DNA of 64,000 nucleotides from Zymomonas mobilis. Its GTDB lineage: Bacteria > Pseudomonadota > Alphaproteobacteria > Sphingomonadales > Sphingomonadaceae. Location of the stretch: assembly GCF_006715975.1 (NCBI RefSeq), contig NZ_VFOF01000001.1, forward strand, positions 196,001 through 260,000, given 5' to 3'. Positions 8,726-17,838 of the stretch are shown here, one piece after another (position 1 is the first letter of the stretch; the number at the start of each line of letters is the position of its first letter). The translations under genes were made by a program, and so were the position numbers. Below the pieces are notes generated by a model, which saw nothing but the letters and a program-made list of their open reading frames with translations, was not told the DNA's origin and ran no database searches.

Positions 8726-9703
8726 GTGACCCGTGATGATATTCGAAAAGAGATCCCTTCTTTGGCGATTGTGGTGCCATGTTATAATGAAAGTGAAGCC
8801 TTTTCTTATTGCTTATCTCAATTGGGGCAATGCCTGTCTGATTTGATAGAAGAGAAGAAAATACAGCCGAACAGTTCTATTTTGTTTGTGGATGACGGTA
8901 GCCGTGACGATACATGGGATCAGATAAAGGCCGCAGTGCATGAAATTTCTTTTGTGCGTGGATTGAAATTATCCCGCAACAGAGGTCATCAAATCGCTTT
9001 AATGGCGGGGTTATCCCATGCAAAAACAGATATTACCGTCAGTATAGATGCCGATCTACAGGATGATATTCGCTGCATTCCGGTGATGGTCGAAAAATAT
9101 ATGCAAGGCAATGATATTGTTTATGGCGTGAGGAATGACCGCTCTAGCGATAGTTTCTTTAAACGAATGACGGCCAATAGCTTTTATTGGTTTATGGCTA
9201 AAATGGGCGTGCAACAGGTCGCTAATCATGCAGATTTTCGCCTTCTTAGCCGCCGTGCTTTGCAGGGGCTTTTGGCTTACAATGAGCAGAATTTATATAT
9301 TCGCGGCATTGTTCCCCTTGTTGGCTATCCTTCTGATAAAGTTTTCTATTCGCGCAGTAGTCGCATTGCTGGTGAATCGAAATATCCATTTCGCAAGATG
9401 CTGGCCTTGGCGATTGAAGGTATTACTTCGTTAACGGTTGCCCCATTGCGGTTGATTTCTGTCTTGGGCTTTGCGGCTTGTTTTCTTTCCCTTTTGGGAA
9501 GCGTTTATGCTGTTTTTAGAAAATTTTGTGGTGAAGCTATCGAAGGATGGGCTTCGGTTGAAATTTCAATCTTTTTCTTAGGAGGCGTGCAGTTGCTTTG
9601 CCTTGGGGTGATTGGCGAATATATCGGTAAAATCTATATGGAAGTGAAACGGCGACCCAAATTTTTAATTCAGGAAGAAATTGGAAATTCTGACAAATCA
9701 TAG
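8726..9703 (+). CDS. Family 2 glycosyltransferase (DPM/GtrB-like)
   Basis: An inner-membrane polyprenyl-phosphate glycosyltransferase of 325 residues. The catalytic GT-A domain shows VPCYNE (17-22), VDDGS (55-59) and the metal-binding DAD of SIDADLQDD (106-114). Two C-terminal membrane helices (about 235-260 and 275-295) precede a basic end KRRPKFLI, the GtrB/ArnC/DPM1 architecture. Such enzymes load a sugar on undecaprenyl phosphate for later transfer to envelope glycans; the sugar is not predictable here. GTG 8726 is the start because no in-frame ATG precedes the conserved N terminus; the ribosome site is weak. Confidence 0.88.
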   Translation: MTRDDIRKEIPSLAIVVPCYNESEAFSYCLSQLGQCLSDLIEEKKIQPNSSILFVDDGSRDDTWDQIKAAVHEISFVRGLKLSRNRGHQIALMAGLSHAKTDITVSIDADLQDDIRCIPVMVEKYMQGNDIVYGVRNDRSSDSFFKRMTANSFYWFMAKMGVQQVANHADFRLLSRRALQGLLAYNEQNLYIRGIVPLVGYPSDKVFYSRSSRIAGESKYPFRKMLALAIEGITSLTVAPLRLISVLGFAACFLSLLGSVYAVFRKFCGEAIEGWASVEISIFFLGGVQLLCLGVIGEYIGKIYMEVKRRPKFLIQEEIGNSDKS

Positions 9704-9759
9704 CGCCTGTGACTGGGGCTATTGTTTTTTGAATGTTAGGGTGAAGGAAAAAGCCTTTG

Positions 9760-9981
9760 ATGAGGCAAAAATCGAGAGTTTATTTTCTCTTATTGATCAT
9801 TTTTGCATTGGGAAGTTTTGATGCGGTTGTTTTATGGATCGCTATCCATCCCCGCGTTTCCTCGGCATATCGTGGTTATTATCTTGAAAATACTTTGAGT
9901 GAAGAAGATTTTATCCGTCAGATGACAAAGGCGCATCCCGAAGGTTCTTCGCCAACAGATACACCCGATTCCAAACTGTGA
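9760..9981 (+). CDS. Small membrane-anchored protein, unknown
   Basis: A 73-residue protein with one N-terminal hydrophobic segment (about residues 9-30) followed by an acidic, polar tail rich in Ser, Thr and Pro. I chose ATG 9760 (GAAGGAAA lies 10-17 nt upstream) rather than the TTG immediately before it. It sits 56 bp after the GT2 gene and its stop falls within a terminator hairpin, so the two probably form one transcript. I do not recognise the family. Confidence 0.6.
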   Translation: MRQKSRVYFLLLIIFALGSFDAVVLWIAIHPRVSSAYRGYYLENTLSEEDFIRQMTKAHPEGSSPTDTPDSKL

Positions 9982-9996
9982 AATCGGGTGTTTTTT
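9961..9996 (+). terminator. Rho-independent terminator after the GT2 operon
   Basis: ACACCCGATT at 9961-9970 pairs with AATCGGGTGT at 9982-9991, followed by a run of T to 9998. The stem contains the stop region of the small membrane gene. The convergent gene ends at 10001. Confidence 0.8.
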
Positions 9997-10000
9997 TTGA

Positions 10001-11134
10001 TTATATGAGCAGATGGGTATGGTGAAGCCAAAGCCCCATGCCCAAGAAATTGAATATCGCACAGAGAATCAAGACCAAAGTCAGTTTTTTTCTTTCGAGT
10101 TGCATAGCTTGGAAGGCTAAAAATTCGATAACCAGTGGATTAGAGAAAATATAACGCTCTACTGAAGTGAGGCCTGAACAGCATACAAGGATCAAAGTGC
10201 CTGCTGTTACCAGCATATTGAGCCGCCATTTTCTTGCACGCATCTTCCACAAGAGAAAAAGCGACATGAAGAAATAAAACAGAAAAATAATCTTGTTTTT
10301 ATGGTGAATGTAATAGCTGATATTAAAGCTAGAGAATATGCCTGTTTTACCCCATGCTTTTTCAGCATGTGCAAAGGCAAGGCCATCTCCGGTGAGATGA
10401 TATAAATAGAGAATAAAAAGAGATAAGCCTGCGCCGCCAGCGACAATAGTCAAAGGGCATAGTATATTTTCATTTGAGAAAATGTCTTTTTTCGACAGCA
10501 GGTTATTTTTCACATTGTCGAAAAATTTTGACAGCGACATGATGCAAGTAACAATAAAGCCTGTCGGTCGGCTAAAGCTAAGTAAAAATGATGAAATAGA
10601 CGATAATAATAAATTATTATTGTAAGATCCTATTATTAATAAAATAAGAAAAAATCCATATGTGGATTCTGAATATTGAGAATGATACCATATGTTAAAA
10701 GGGTAAATCAGAAAAAATAGAGAAAATAAGAACGGGCTTATGCTGCCTATTCTTTGTAAAATATCTTTGTAGCTTAACGTTATTACAGCAGGCCACAAGA
10801 AAAGATTGATGATTAAGCCAGACCATTCAAAACTTAGATGCGAAAAATTGGCAAAAACTTTCGTTGCCCAAGGATAAAGGGGGAAAAATGCCCAATCGGC
10901 TTGGGCCAGCCTATTTTGATCATAAAGGCGGGGAAGGGCGCTGTAATTATAGGAGACAATTTCTTTATACCAGAAGCAGTCCCATTGGCAGGTGGCTGTT
11001 GCAAAAGAACTATGTGTGGGCGCTAATAAGCTGACCAATATTGTGTAAAAGATATTCAACAGAAAAACAGAAACAAACAAGGCGAATGTGTTTCTGTGTA
11101 AATATTTTTTAATGGCTTCAAGGGAAGATGACAT
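10001..11134 (-). CDS. PIG-V-like mannosyltransferase family integral membrane protein
   Basis: A 377-residue protein with around ten hydrophobic segments. The first luminal/periplasmic loop carries QWDCFWYKEIVSYNY (about residues 49-63), with AFFPLYPW further on and YSESTYGFF later. These match the PIG-V/GPI mannosyltransferase-2-type family (GT-C fold), in which an acidic residue in the first loop is catalytic and a polyprenyl-phosphate sugar is the donor. The adjacent GT2 enzyme could make such a donor, an inference from synteny. The gene is more AT-rich than its neighbours in its middle section, hinting at acquisition. AAGG lies about 11 nt before ATG. Confidence 0.7.
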   Translation of the reverse strand: MSSSLEAIKKYLHRNTFALFVSVFLLNIFYTILVSLLAPTHSSFATATCQWDCFWYKEIVSYNYSALPRLYDQNRLAQADWAFFPLYPWATKVFANFSHLSFEWSGLIINLFLWPAVITLSYKDILQRIGSISPFLFSLFFLIYPFNIWYHSQYSESTYGFFLILLIIGSYNNNLLLSSISSFLLSFSRPTGFIVTCIMSLSKFFDNVKNNLLSKKDIFSNENILCPLTIVAGGAGLSLFILYLYHLTGDGLAFAHAEKAWGKTGIFSSFNISYYIHHKNKIIFLFYFFMSLFLLWKMRARKWRLNMLVTAGTLILVCCSGLTSVERYIFSNPLVIEFLAFQAMQLERKKLTLVLILCAIFNFLGMGLWLHHTHLLI

Positions 11135-11177
11135 AAATTAAGATACCTTATGTCTTTCATATAAATGTATTTGGAAT

Positions 11178-12164
11178 TTACATCGAATAGCCATCGGGAT
11201 GACGTATGCGCCAGTTTAAGGCGCTTTCTATAATATCATCCAGTTTAGAATATTGAGGCTGCCATCCGGTTTCTTTGCGCAATGTTGTGGAATCGGCGAC
11301 CAAAATAGCCGGATCGCCTTTCCTGCGAGCGGCTGGATTCCATGGGATTTTTTTACCGCTTGCGCGTTCGACGCTTTCGATAACTTCCATGTTAGAATAG
11401 CCGCGTCCATTCCCGATATTATAGGTCACACTTCTGCGATCGAGTTGTTCAAGTACCCTGATATGGGCATCAGCAAGATCCATGACATGGACATAATCGC
11501 GGATACAGGTTCCGTCCTTTGTCGGATAATCTGTCCCGAATAATTCTAAGGCGGGTCTTCGCCCTAAAGCGGCATCAATAGTCAACGGGATTAGATGTGT
11601 TTCTGGGCGGTGATCTTCTCCGGCTCTTCCCAGCATATCTGCACCCGCCGCATTAAAATAGCGAAGGCGGGCGCTATGTAGGCCATAGAGTGTATCAGCC
11701 CAGTGTAAGACCCGTTCAATGATGAACTTACTTTCTCCGTAGGGTGATCCTGGATGAATCTCGGTTGCTTCGTGAATAGGGGTTGTTTGTGTATTGCCGC
11801 CGAACAGAGCGGCGGTTGATGAAAAAACAATCTTTTTCACGCCATTTTCTGCGCAAGCTTGAATGAGATTAACGGCTATACAGTAGTTATGTCTTAGATA
11901 ATGAAACGGGTTTTTTATGCTGTCTCCGACGACGGAGAGAGCTGCAAAATGGAGCACACCATCCCAATGCTCTCGAGCGACAATTTCATATGTGGCTTCA
12001 TAATTATTTAGATCGATTTGGTAGAAAGGAACGCCTGTAGGGATGGCTGCGCGGTGGCCGGTACTGAGATCATCTATGACGGTTACTTCGTGACCGCTAT
12101 CAAGCAGTGCCAAAACAACATGGCTTCCGACAAAACCTGCTCCACCTGTGACGAGATAGCGCAT
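11178..12164 (-). CDS. galE: UDP-glucose 4-epimerase
   Basis: A cytoplasmic extended-SDR enzyme interconverting UDP-glucose and UDP-galactose with tightly bound NAD. The NAD motif GGAGFVGSH is at residues 7-15, the catalytic Ser/Thr region SSTAALFG at 115-122 and YGESK (Tyr142, Lys146) follows. RDYVHVMDLADAH is the family's C-terminal signature. The length of 328 is typical. It sits 43 bp upstream of the PIG-V-like gene on the same strand, so a shared transcript supplying a sugar nucleotide for envelope glycosylation is likely. UDP-GlcNAc/UDP-Glc specificity cannot be told apart by eye. Confidence 0.92.
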   Translation of the reverse strand: MRYLVTGGAGFVGSHVVLALLDSGHEVTVIDDLSTGHRAAIPTGVPFYQIDLNNYEATYEIVAREHWDGVLHFAALSVVGDSIKNPFHYLRHNYCIAVNLIQACAENGVKKIVFSSTAALFGGNTQTTPIHEATEIHPGSPYGESKFIIERVLHWADTLYGLHSARLRYFNAAGADMLGRAGEDHRPETHLIPLTIDAALGRRPALELFGTDYPTKDGTCIRDYVHVMDLADAHIRVLEQLDRRSVTYNIGNGRGYSNMEVIESVERASGKKIPWNPAARRKGDPAILVADSTTLRKETGWQPQYSKLDDIIESALNWRIRHPDGYSM

Positions 12165-12474
12165 AAAAGACTGTAACCTTTAAAGTAACAATGAAGAACC
12201 AATGAAATATTTGAAGGGAAGCTATCGGATGAATAGCCTTCTCTAATTATCCCGCTGCTATCAATTTTAAGGGGTTTTTAATAGCGTTTTGGTCGATTTG
12301 AAACCGATGATTAAGTGCTTTAGGAAATAAATTGTCTATTGAGGATGCTTTTGTTGATAATCATTATTTCGTTGTGGTTATGTTTTGAAGTCTATCGAGA
12401 TATTGGTGCTTTATCCCCGCCCTGTGATGATGGGCGGGGATAGGCAGTTTAAATTCACTCAATGCGGGGTAGAA
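12165..12474. other. Intergenic region with a perfect inverted repeat
   Basis: About 310 bp. It holds an 11-bp perfect inverted repeat (TATCCCCGCCC at 12412-12422, its complement at 12432-12442) just downstream of the ABC-F stop. It is probably a terminator hairpin for that gene, but no T tract follows on the minus strand. Nothing else was seen apart from the presumed galE promoter. Confidence 0.5.
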
Positions 12475-14268
12475 TTAGCCTTCCAGTTGTTCGGCTAATT
12501 CGAGCCAGCGCATTTCGGCTTCTTCTTTTTCGGCTTTCAAGACTGCGATTTTATCGCTGAGCTTTGAAAATTCTTCAGGGTTCCGGCTGTATAAAGTTGG
12601 ATCTGCCAGAGTGGTTTCATGGCTCTGGATTGTTTGCTCCATCTTTTCGATTTCAGCAGGGAGAAGGTCGTAAGCTCTTTGATCTTTATAGCTTAGTTTT
12701 ACCTTGCCGGATTTTGGTGGGATGACCGCCTTTGTTGCCGTTTTTTCTTCGGCTTGGGGGGATGCTTTTCTGGTCGAGGCCAATCGGTCGGCGCGTTGTT
12801 TTTGCCAATCGGTATAGCCACCGGCCACGACATCAATAATGCCTGAGCCGTCCATGCCAAGAGTCATTGTTGCGACATTATCGAGAAATGCCCGATCATG
12901 GCTGACCAGAAGGACGGTGCCGCTATAATTGCTGATGACTTCTTGAAGTAGGTCGATCGTTTCAAGATCGAGATCATTGGTCGGTTCATCGAGAATAAGC
13001 AGGTTTGAGCGTTGCGCGAATTCGCGCGCCATCAAGAGCCGTGACCGTTCACCACCGGAGAGGGTCGAGACCTTGGCATCCAAGAGGGACGGGTCGAAAA
13101 GGAAATCTTTGAGATAACCGACGACATGCTTTTTCTGGTCGCCGATTTCGATCCATTCGCCACCATGCGCGATAACATCACGCAATGTTTTTTCAGGCGA
13201 GAGGGATGCCCGTTGTTGGTCGATAATGACCGCTTCCAAGGTGTCTGCTCGTTTGATGCTGCCGCTGTCTGGTTCGATTTCACCCATCAGGATTTTTAAC
13301 AGGGTCGTTTTACCTGCCCCATTGGCACCGACAATACCAATCCGGTCGCCGCGCCGTATCCGGAGCGAGAAGTCTTTGATGACTTCGCGATCGCCGAAGC
13401 TTTTACTGATATGTTTGGCTTCAATGACGATTTTTGTACGGACGTCATTAGTATCAAGCGCTAATTTGGCCGTGCCTTCCATGCCGGTCATATTCTTGCG
13501 CTCTGCCCGCATTTCGACGAGTTTCGTCAATCGGCCTTGGTTCCGTTTCCGTCTGGCCGTGACGCCGCGTAGCAACCAATGCTCTTCGATTTTGAGCTTG
13601 GCATCCAGTTTTTCAGCTGCCCGTAATTCTTCGGCCTGAATTCTTTCCATCCATGCGTCAAAGCCACCGAAGCCAATTTCTGCCCGACGGATATCGCCGC
13701 GATCAAGCCACAGACATTGCCGCGTAAGGCGGGTTAAGAAGGCGCGATCATGACTGATAACGACAAAGGCACCTTTGAAGCGGTTCAGCCAGCTTTCCAG
13801 AAATTCGATAGCCGCAAGATCGAGATGGTTGGTCGGTTCATCCATCAAAAGCAGATCGGGTTCCATCGCCAAGGCGCGGGCAATAGCTGCCCGACGTTGT
13901 TCCCCACCGGAAGCAGATTGGGCATTACGGGCGAGGTCGACCCCGAGTTGATCTGCGATGGCTTCGATTTGGTAGCGAGGCGGGGCGTTATCCCCTGAAA
14001 AAGCATAGTCGCCCAAGGTTTCGAAGCCTTCGAAAGAGGGCGCTTGTTCCAGTAAGACCAGCTTTAATCCAGGTTGAATGCTGCGGCGGCCTTCATCCGG
14101 TTCAATAACGCCTGCCAATAATTTGAGCAGGGTCGTTTTACCCGCCCCGTTCCGGCCAATAAGCGCCAGACGATCACGAGGTTGGATATTGATATCAAGA
14201 TGACGGAAGAGATATCCGGCGCCTTGGTTAACGCCGAGATTTTCAAAAGAGAGTAAAGGTGGAGCCAT
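12475..14268 (-). CDS. ABC-F family ATPase (Uup-like)
   Basis: A soluble tandem-ABC protein of 597 residues without membrane segments. Two nucleotide-binding domains show Walker A (GRNGAGKTT and GANGAGKTT), signature motifs SGGEQRR and SGGERSR, and Walker B (LLLMDEPTNHLDL and LLILDEPTNDLDL). A charged linker lies between them and a C-terminal coiled-coil segment runs over about the last 60 residues. This is the Uup layout; ABC-F proteins act on ribosomes, and Uup is linked to precise transposon excision and ribosome function. I chose ATG 14268 because the longer frame starts at TTG and adds an unconserved MPLYNRP. No good ribosome site is visible. Confidence 0.92.
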   Translation of the reverse strand: MAPPLLSFENLGVNQGAGYLFRHLDINIQPRDRLALIGRNGAGKTTLLKLLAGVIEPDEGRRSIQPGLKLVLLEQAPSFEGFETLGDYAFSGDNAPPRYQIEAIADQLGVDLARNAQSASGGEQRRAAIARALAMEPDLLLMDEPTNHLDLAAIEFLESWLNRFKGAFVVISHDRAFLTRLTRQCLWLDRGDIRRAEIGFGGFDAWMERIQAEELRAAEKLDAKLKIEEHWLLRGVTARRKRNQGRLTKLVEMRAERKNMTGMEGTAKLALDTNDVRTKIVIEAKHISKSFGDREVIKDFSLRIRRGDRIGIVGANGAGKTTLLKILMGEIEPDSGSIKRADTLEAVIIDQQRASLSPEKTLRDVIAHGGEWIEIGDQKKHVVGYLKDFLFDPSLLDAKVSTLSGGERSRLLMAREFAQRSNLLILDEPTNDLDLETIDLLQEVISNYSGTVLLVSHDRAFLDNVATMTLGMDGSGIIDVVAGGYTDWQKQRADRLASTRKASPQAEEKTATKAVIPPKSGKVKLSYKDQRAYDLLPAEIEKMEQTIQSHETTLADPTLYSRNPEEFSKLSDKIAVLKAEKEEAEMRWLELAEQLEG

Positions 14269-14474
14269 AGGTCGGTTATATAAAGGCAAAAAAGCCTGCC
14301 GTCATCCTTTATGCGGGCTGGCCTTGGGGACGGGCAAAATGATATTGTCTTTGTTATTTTTTAATAGAACGCAATATAGATAGAAAGTGTTAAGCATTTC
14401 CCGTTAATCGATAGGGATTATATCGCGGATAGATATTCATTCATTATTCAAAACTATCTCTTTATTAAAGAAGA

Positions 14475-14837
14475 ATGCTTAAAATGAAATCTGCCACAGT
14501 TTTTTGCCTGTGGGCTGTTTTTTCCGGTGGCGTTATTTTGTCACCTGCAACAGCTCAGCAAAGAAAAGATCGGGATGTTGCACTGGCAGCTATCCGTAAC
14601 GGTCAGATATTGTCATTGCATCAAATCGAAGAGAAAATCCTGCCCCGAATGAATGGATGCCGTTATTTGGGCCCTGAATTACATGATAACACGATTTATC
14701 GCCTGAAATTCATTCGCAATAATACGGTCATTTGGGTCGATGTCGATGGCCAGAGTGGCGAGGTGTTAAGTCGCACCGATTCCGATGGTGGTGATAGCGA
14801 TTCCGATCAGCCTTATATGGGTGATCCTAGAAGGTAG
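14475..14837 (+). CDS. Secreted PepSY-like small protein
   Basis: A 120-residue exported protein. The signal peptide runs to about residue 27 (LSPATAQ). The C-terminal half contains IYRLKFIRNNTVIWVDVDGQSGEVL-type sequence, where a beta strand ends in VDVDGQSGEVL, the recurrent element of PepSY-like domains. It is often found beside two-component systems or peptidases, neither of which is present here. The last 20 residues are Asp/Ser-rich. The start could also be ATG 14484. The role is unknown, possibly inhibition or binding in the periplasm. Confidence 0.7.
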   Translation: MLKMKSATVFCLWAVFSGGVILSPATAQQRKDRDVALAAIRNGQILSLHQIEEKILPRMNGCRYLGPELHDNTIYRLKFIRNNTVIWVDVDGQSGEVLSRTDSDGGDSDSDQPYMGDPRR

Positions 14838-14950
14838 TTGTTTATTCTATTCTGATTTTTGCCCTTTGGGGGCGATAATGGATGTAATCGTTTTATGGCA
14901 TCCAGAAACACCTTTTTCCGATGAAATACGAAAAACGTCTCGAGCTTTTA

Positions 14951-15238
14951 TTAGCTCAATTGGATCGCGATATATTTTGCTAGAATGGCGATTATTATTA
15001 GAGCACATGAAGTAATAAAGAAGGTTAATACAGGATGTTTTGTACCTGATAAATTCTTTAGTGTCGGTACCATTGTCAAATAACCAAGTACTATCATGGC
15101 AATGAAGCGAGGTGACCAAAAATGAGTTGATTCTTTTGTGGCTGTATTAACGATATTCATCAATAGCATGAAAATTAATGCCTGGTTTAATGGATATCTC
15201 TTATTTCGTGATTTGTGCTGTTGCCAAGATTTTTCCAT
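14951..15238 (-). CDS. Small hypothetical membrane protein
   Basis: A 95-residue protein with three hydrophobic segments (about residues 17-33, 41-56 and 68-92) and a basic N terminus. The start is well supported: AGGGGGAG lies 7-14 nt before ATG 15238. It is AT-rich compared with the flanking folate genes. I do not recognise the family. It is convergent with the PepSY-like gene. Confidence 0.55.
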   Translation of the reverse strand: MEKSWQQHKSRNKRYPLNQALIFMLLMNIVNTATKESTHFWSPRFIAMIVLGYLTMVPTLKNLSGTKHPVLTFFITSCALIIIAILAKYIAIQLS

Positions 15239-15800
15239 TTTAAACTCCCCCTTCTGATTATGTTTTAAGATTGAGTTGCTGCCACTTAGTTCTAAGTTTT
15301 TAGTATAAGAATTAATAAATATAATGTAATTTATTAAAATGTTTTATTTTTGGTTATATTATTAATTTATAGTGATAATCTATGCGGGTAAATATAACCT
15401 ACTGTAAAATATTCAAAGCGGTAAGAGAAATATAAAAGATATCGGTCTGTCGCGATATTGGATGTATTTAATCACCAATAGGAAAATGCCTTTAAAAGAA
15501 AGATGAGCTTTCTGTTCTGGAAAACAGCTTTCCTTTAAATCTTGGTTGATTACATAGCCCGTATTTCTGTTTTGAAATATTATGATTGATGTATAATTTT
15601 TTTGTCTGTTTTGAATTTGAATTATTTGCTCTGTCTATCTGAAATAACATCCATAGCTGTGTATTTTCTGGTTATTCCTCAGTATTTTAGGTGGCGTATT
15701 GCCGCATAAAGGATAATATGAACGGGCTATTTTTCGTTGCCTGATAGGAGCGGATCTCCTGACTGTCAGCAATCCGGACATTTTTCAGATCGGTAAAGCA
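15239..15800. other. Long AT-rich intergenic region before pabB
   Basis: 560 bp with no ORF over 60 codons. Two structures stand out: an imperfect 12-bp inverted repeat (15491-15502 with 15528-15539, one mismatch, enclosing a nested CTGTT/AACAG hairpin), and an 8-codon ORF with a good ribosome site (AAAGGATAAT, ATG 15718, peptide MNGLFFVA, stop 15742). The short ORF is followed at once by an AGGAG/CTCCT hairpin (15747-15761). The latter could be a leader for pabB; the rest looks non-coding. Confidence 0.45.
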
Positions 15801-17207
15801 ATGTGGCTACAAAAAATTGATCTTAAAGACCCGTTGGTCGCAGCAGACATTTTGTCGTCCCGCCCGGGTTTTGCTTTTCTTGATAGTGCTATGCATCAGG
15901 AAAAATTGGGACGATATTCTTATGTCGCCGCCGATCCTTTTGCGCAATTAACGGTATATGGCAATCAAGCTTATTGGAATGGTTTGCCTGAAAAAGGCGA
16001 TCCTTTGGATGTCTTGCAGCGCTATTTAATGCAATTTGCTTTTGATGAGACGGTCGAAAGGCATTTCCCGTTTCAAGGCGGCTGCATTGGCTATGTCGGA
16101 TATGATTATGGTCGTTGCCTTGAGGTGATTAAGGACTATCCTGAAAAACAGGATAAAGAACCCGATATCAGTTTTTGTTTTTATGATGTTGTGCTGGCCT
16201 TTGATCATGTGACGGGTGAAAGCTATCTGTTTTCGTCTGGATTTCCTGAGAAAAAACCGGAAAAGCGCGCTGTTCGCGCTAAAAAGCGCCTGAACCAGTT
16301 TTATGACTGGTTATTTTCGCCATCAAACAAGACGCCTGTAGTTGAAAAACCGGTGATACCGTCTTTGAAATGGCAATCGAATTTCACCAAAGAACGTTAT
16401 TGTCAGGCGATAGAAACCGTTAAAAATTATATTCGCCAAGGCGATATTTATCAGGCCAATATTGCCCAAAGCTTTTCAACCGAAATTCCTGATGATTTTC
16501 AGGCATGGCCTTTCTATCGCCAGTTGCGGCATATCAATCCGGCAACCTTTGGGGCTTATTTGTCTTGGGGTGATGAAGTGATTGCTTCGGCTTCACCGGA
16601 GCGCTTTGTTTTGTTGCAGGATAATCATGTTGAAACGCGTCCCATTAAAGGGACGTCCCGTCGGTCATCTGATCCCGAAGAAGATAGGTTGGCCGCCGAA
16701 GAATTGCTGCATTCCGACAAAGACCGTGCCGAAAATATCATGATTGTCGATTTGCTGCGGAATGATTTGTCACGCGTCTGCACCGCAGATTCTGTCGATG
16801 TCACAGGTCTTTGCCGTTTAGAAAGCTATGCCGGTGTGCATCACTTGGTTTCGGTTGTGACCGGAGAATTGCGGCCTGAAAATTCAGCGAGCGATCTTTT
16901 AAGAGCCTGTTTCCCCGGTGGATCGATTACGGGTGCACCGAAAATTCGGGCAATGGAAATCATTGCGGAAATCGAAAAGTTGGCACGAGGCGTTTATTGC
17001 GGTTCAATCGGCTACATCGATTTTGGCGGTAATCTCGATTTCAACATTGCGATAAGAACCGTCACCTTATCGCATAATAAAGCTGTTTTCCAAGTAGGCG
17101 GTGGCATCACTCTGCTGTCCGATCCCGAAGCCGAATATACGGAGACCCTGACGAAGGCCGCTAAAATTTTTGAAAGTTTTGGCACCTCTGTTTCTGAAAT
17201 AGCCTGA
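15801..17207 (+). CDS. pabB: Aminodeoxychorismate synthase component I
   Basis: A chorismate-utilising enzyme of 468 residues that, with PabA-supplied ammonia, converts chorismate to 4-amino-4-deoxychorismate for folate synthesis. PIKGTSRR at 281-288 carries the Lys (283) characteristic of PabB; anthranilate synthase TrpE has PIAGT at this position, which decides between the two. Other conserved blocks are GDIYQANIAQ, ASASPERF, ENIMIVDLLRNDL and FPGGSITGAPK. It begins a pabB-pabA-pabC operon: 19 bp to pabA, then overlap. Confidence 0.93.
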   Translation: MWLQKIDLKDPLVAADILSSRPGFAFLDSAMHQEKLGRYSYVAADPFAQLTVYGNQAYWNGLPEKGDPLDVLQRYLMQFAFDETVERHFPFQGGCIGYVGYDYGRCLEVIKDYPEKQDKEPDISFCFYDVVLAFDHVTGESYLFSSGFPEKKPEKRAVRAKKRLNQFYDWLFSPSNKTPVVEKPVIPSLKWQSNFTKERYCQAIETVKNYIRQGDIYQANIAQSFSTEIPDDFQAWPFYRQLRHINPATFGAYLSWGDEVIASASPERFVLLQDNHVETRPIKGTSRRSSDPEEDRLAAEELLHSDKDRAENIMIVDLLRNDLSRVCTADSVDVTGLCRLESYAGVHHLVSVVTGELRPENSASDLLRACFPGGSITGAPKIRAMEIIAEIEKLARGVYCGSIGYIDFGGNLDFNIAIRTVTLSHNKAVFQVGGGITLLSDPEAEYTETLTKAAKIFESFGTSVSEIA

Positions 17208-17226
17208 CAAGGAAAGGGGTTATTCG

Positions 17227-17838
17227 ATGCTTTTGATGATTGATAATTACGACTCTTTTGTTGTTAATCTGGCGCGATATTGTGAAAGGCTGGGGCGGGA
17301 AGTCCGATTATTCCGCCATGATAAAATTACGCTGGATGATATCGAGCAGATGGCACCTAAGGCGATTATTCTTTCGCCGGGGCCTTGTTCGCCGGAAGAA
17401 GCCGGTATTTCTTTAGAGGTTCTTCGGCAATTTTCCGGGCAAATACCGATTTTGGGTGTTTGTCTTGGTCATCAATGTATTGGAACCGCTTTTGGTGGCG
17501 TGATTGCTCGCGCTCGTTATCCCTTACATGGACATGCGGTAGAAATTAGCCATGTGGGAGAACGTCTGTTCAAGGATATTCCTGATCCCTTCAAAGCGGC
17601 GCGCTATAATTCGTTGATTATCCAGAAAACCGAAGAGATGGAAAAGCATCTGACAATTGATGCGGTATCGCCCGAAGGTGAGATTATGGCTTTATCGCAT
17701 AAAAGCCACCCAACCTATGGGATACAATTTCATCCTGAATCTATTCTGACCGAATATGGCAATTCTATTTTAGCCAATTTTTTTGATCTGGAGGAGGCAT
17801 TCTATGCCCGTATGGCTAAACGGCGCATTAGCGCATAA
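17227..17838 (+). CDS. pabA: Aminodeoxychorismate/anthranilate synthase glutamine amidotransferase
   Basis: A class I (triad) glutamine amidotransferase of 203 residues supplying ammonia to PabB. The catalytic triad is visible: Cys79 in GVCLGHQ, with His169 and Glu171 in FHPES. LSPGPCSPEEAG (49-60) is the oxyanion/PGP motif. Its place between pabB and pabC makes PabA the primary role; in some bacteria the same subunit also serves TrpE, which cannot be judged here. The 3' end overlaps pabC by 35 bp. Confidence 0.93.
   Translation: MLLMIDNYDSFVVNLARYCERLGREVRLFRHDKITLDDIEQMAPKAIILSPGPCSPEEAGISLEVLRQFSGQIPILGVCLGHQCIGTAFGGVIARARYPLHGHAVEISHVGERLFKDIPDPFKAARYNSLIIQKTEEMEKHLTIDAVSPEGEIMALSHKSHPTYGIQFHPESILTEYGNSILANFFDLEEAFYARMAKRRISA

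Noticed and set aside
12412-12442. Perfect inverted repeat as a firm terminator
   Set aside because: There is no T tract on the minus strand, so it was kept only as a hairpin in the intergenic entry.
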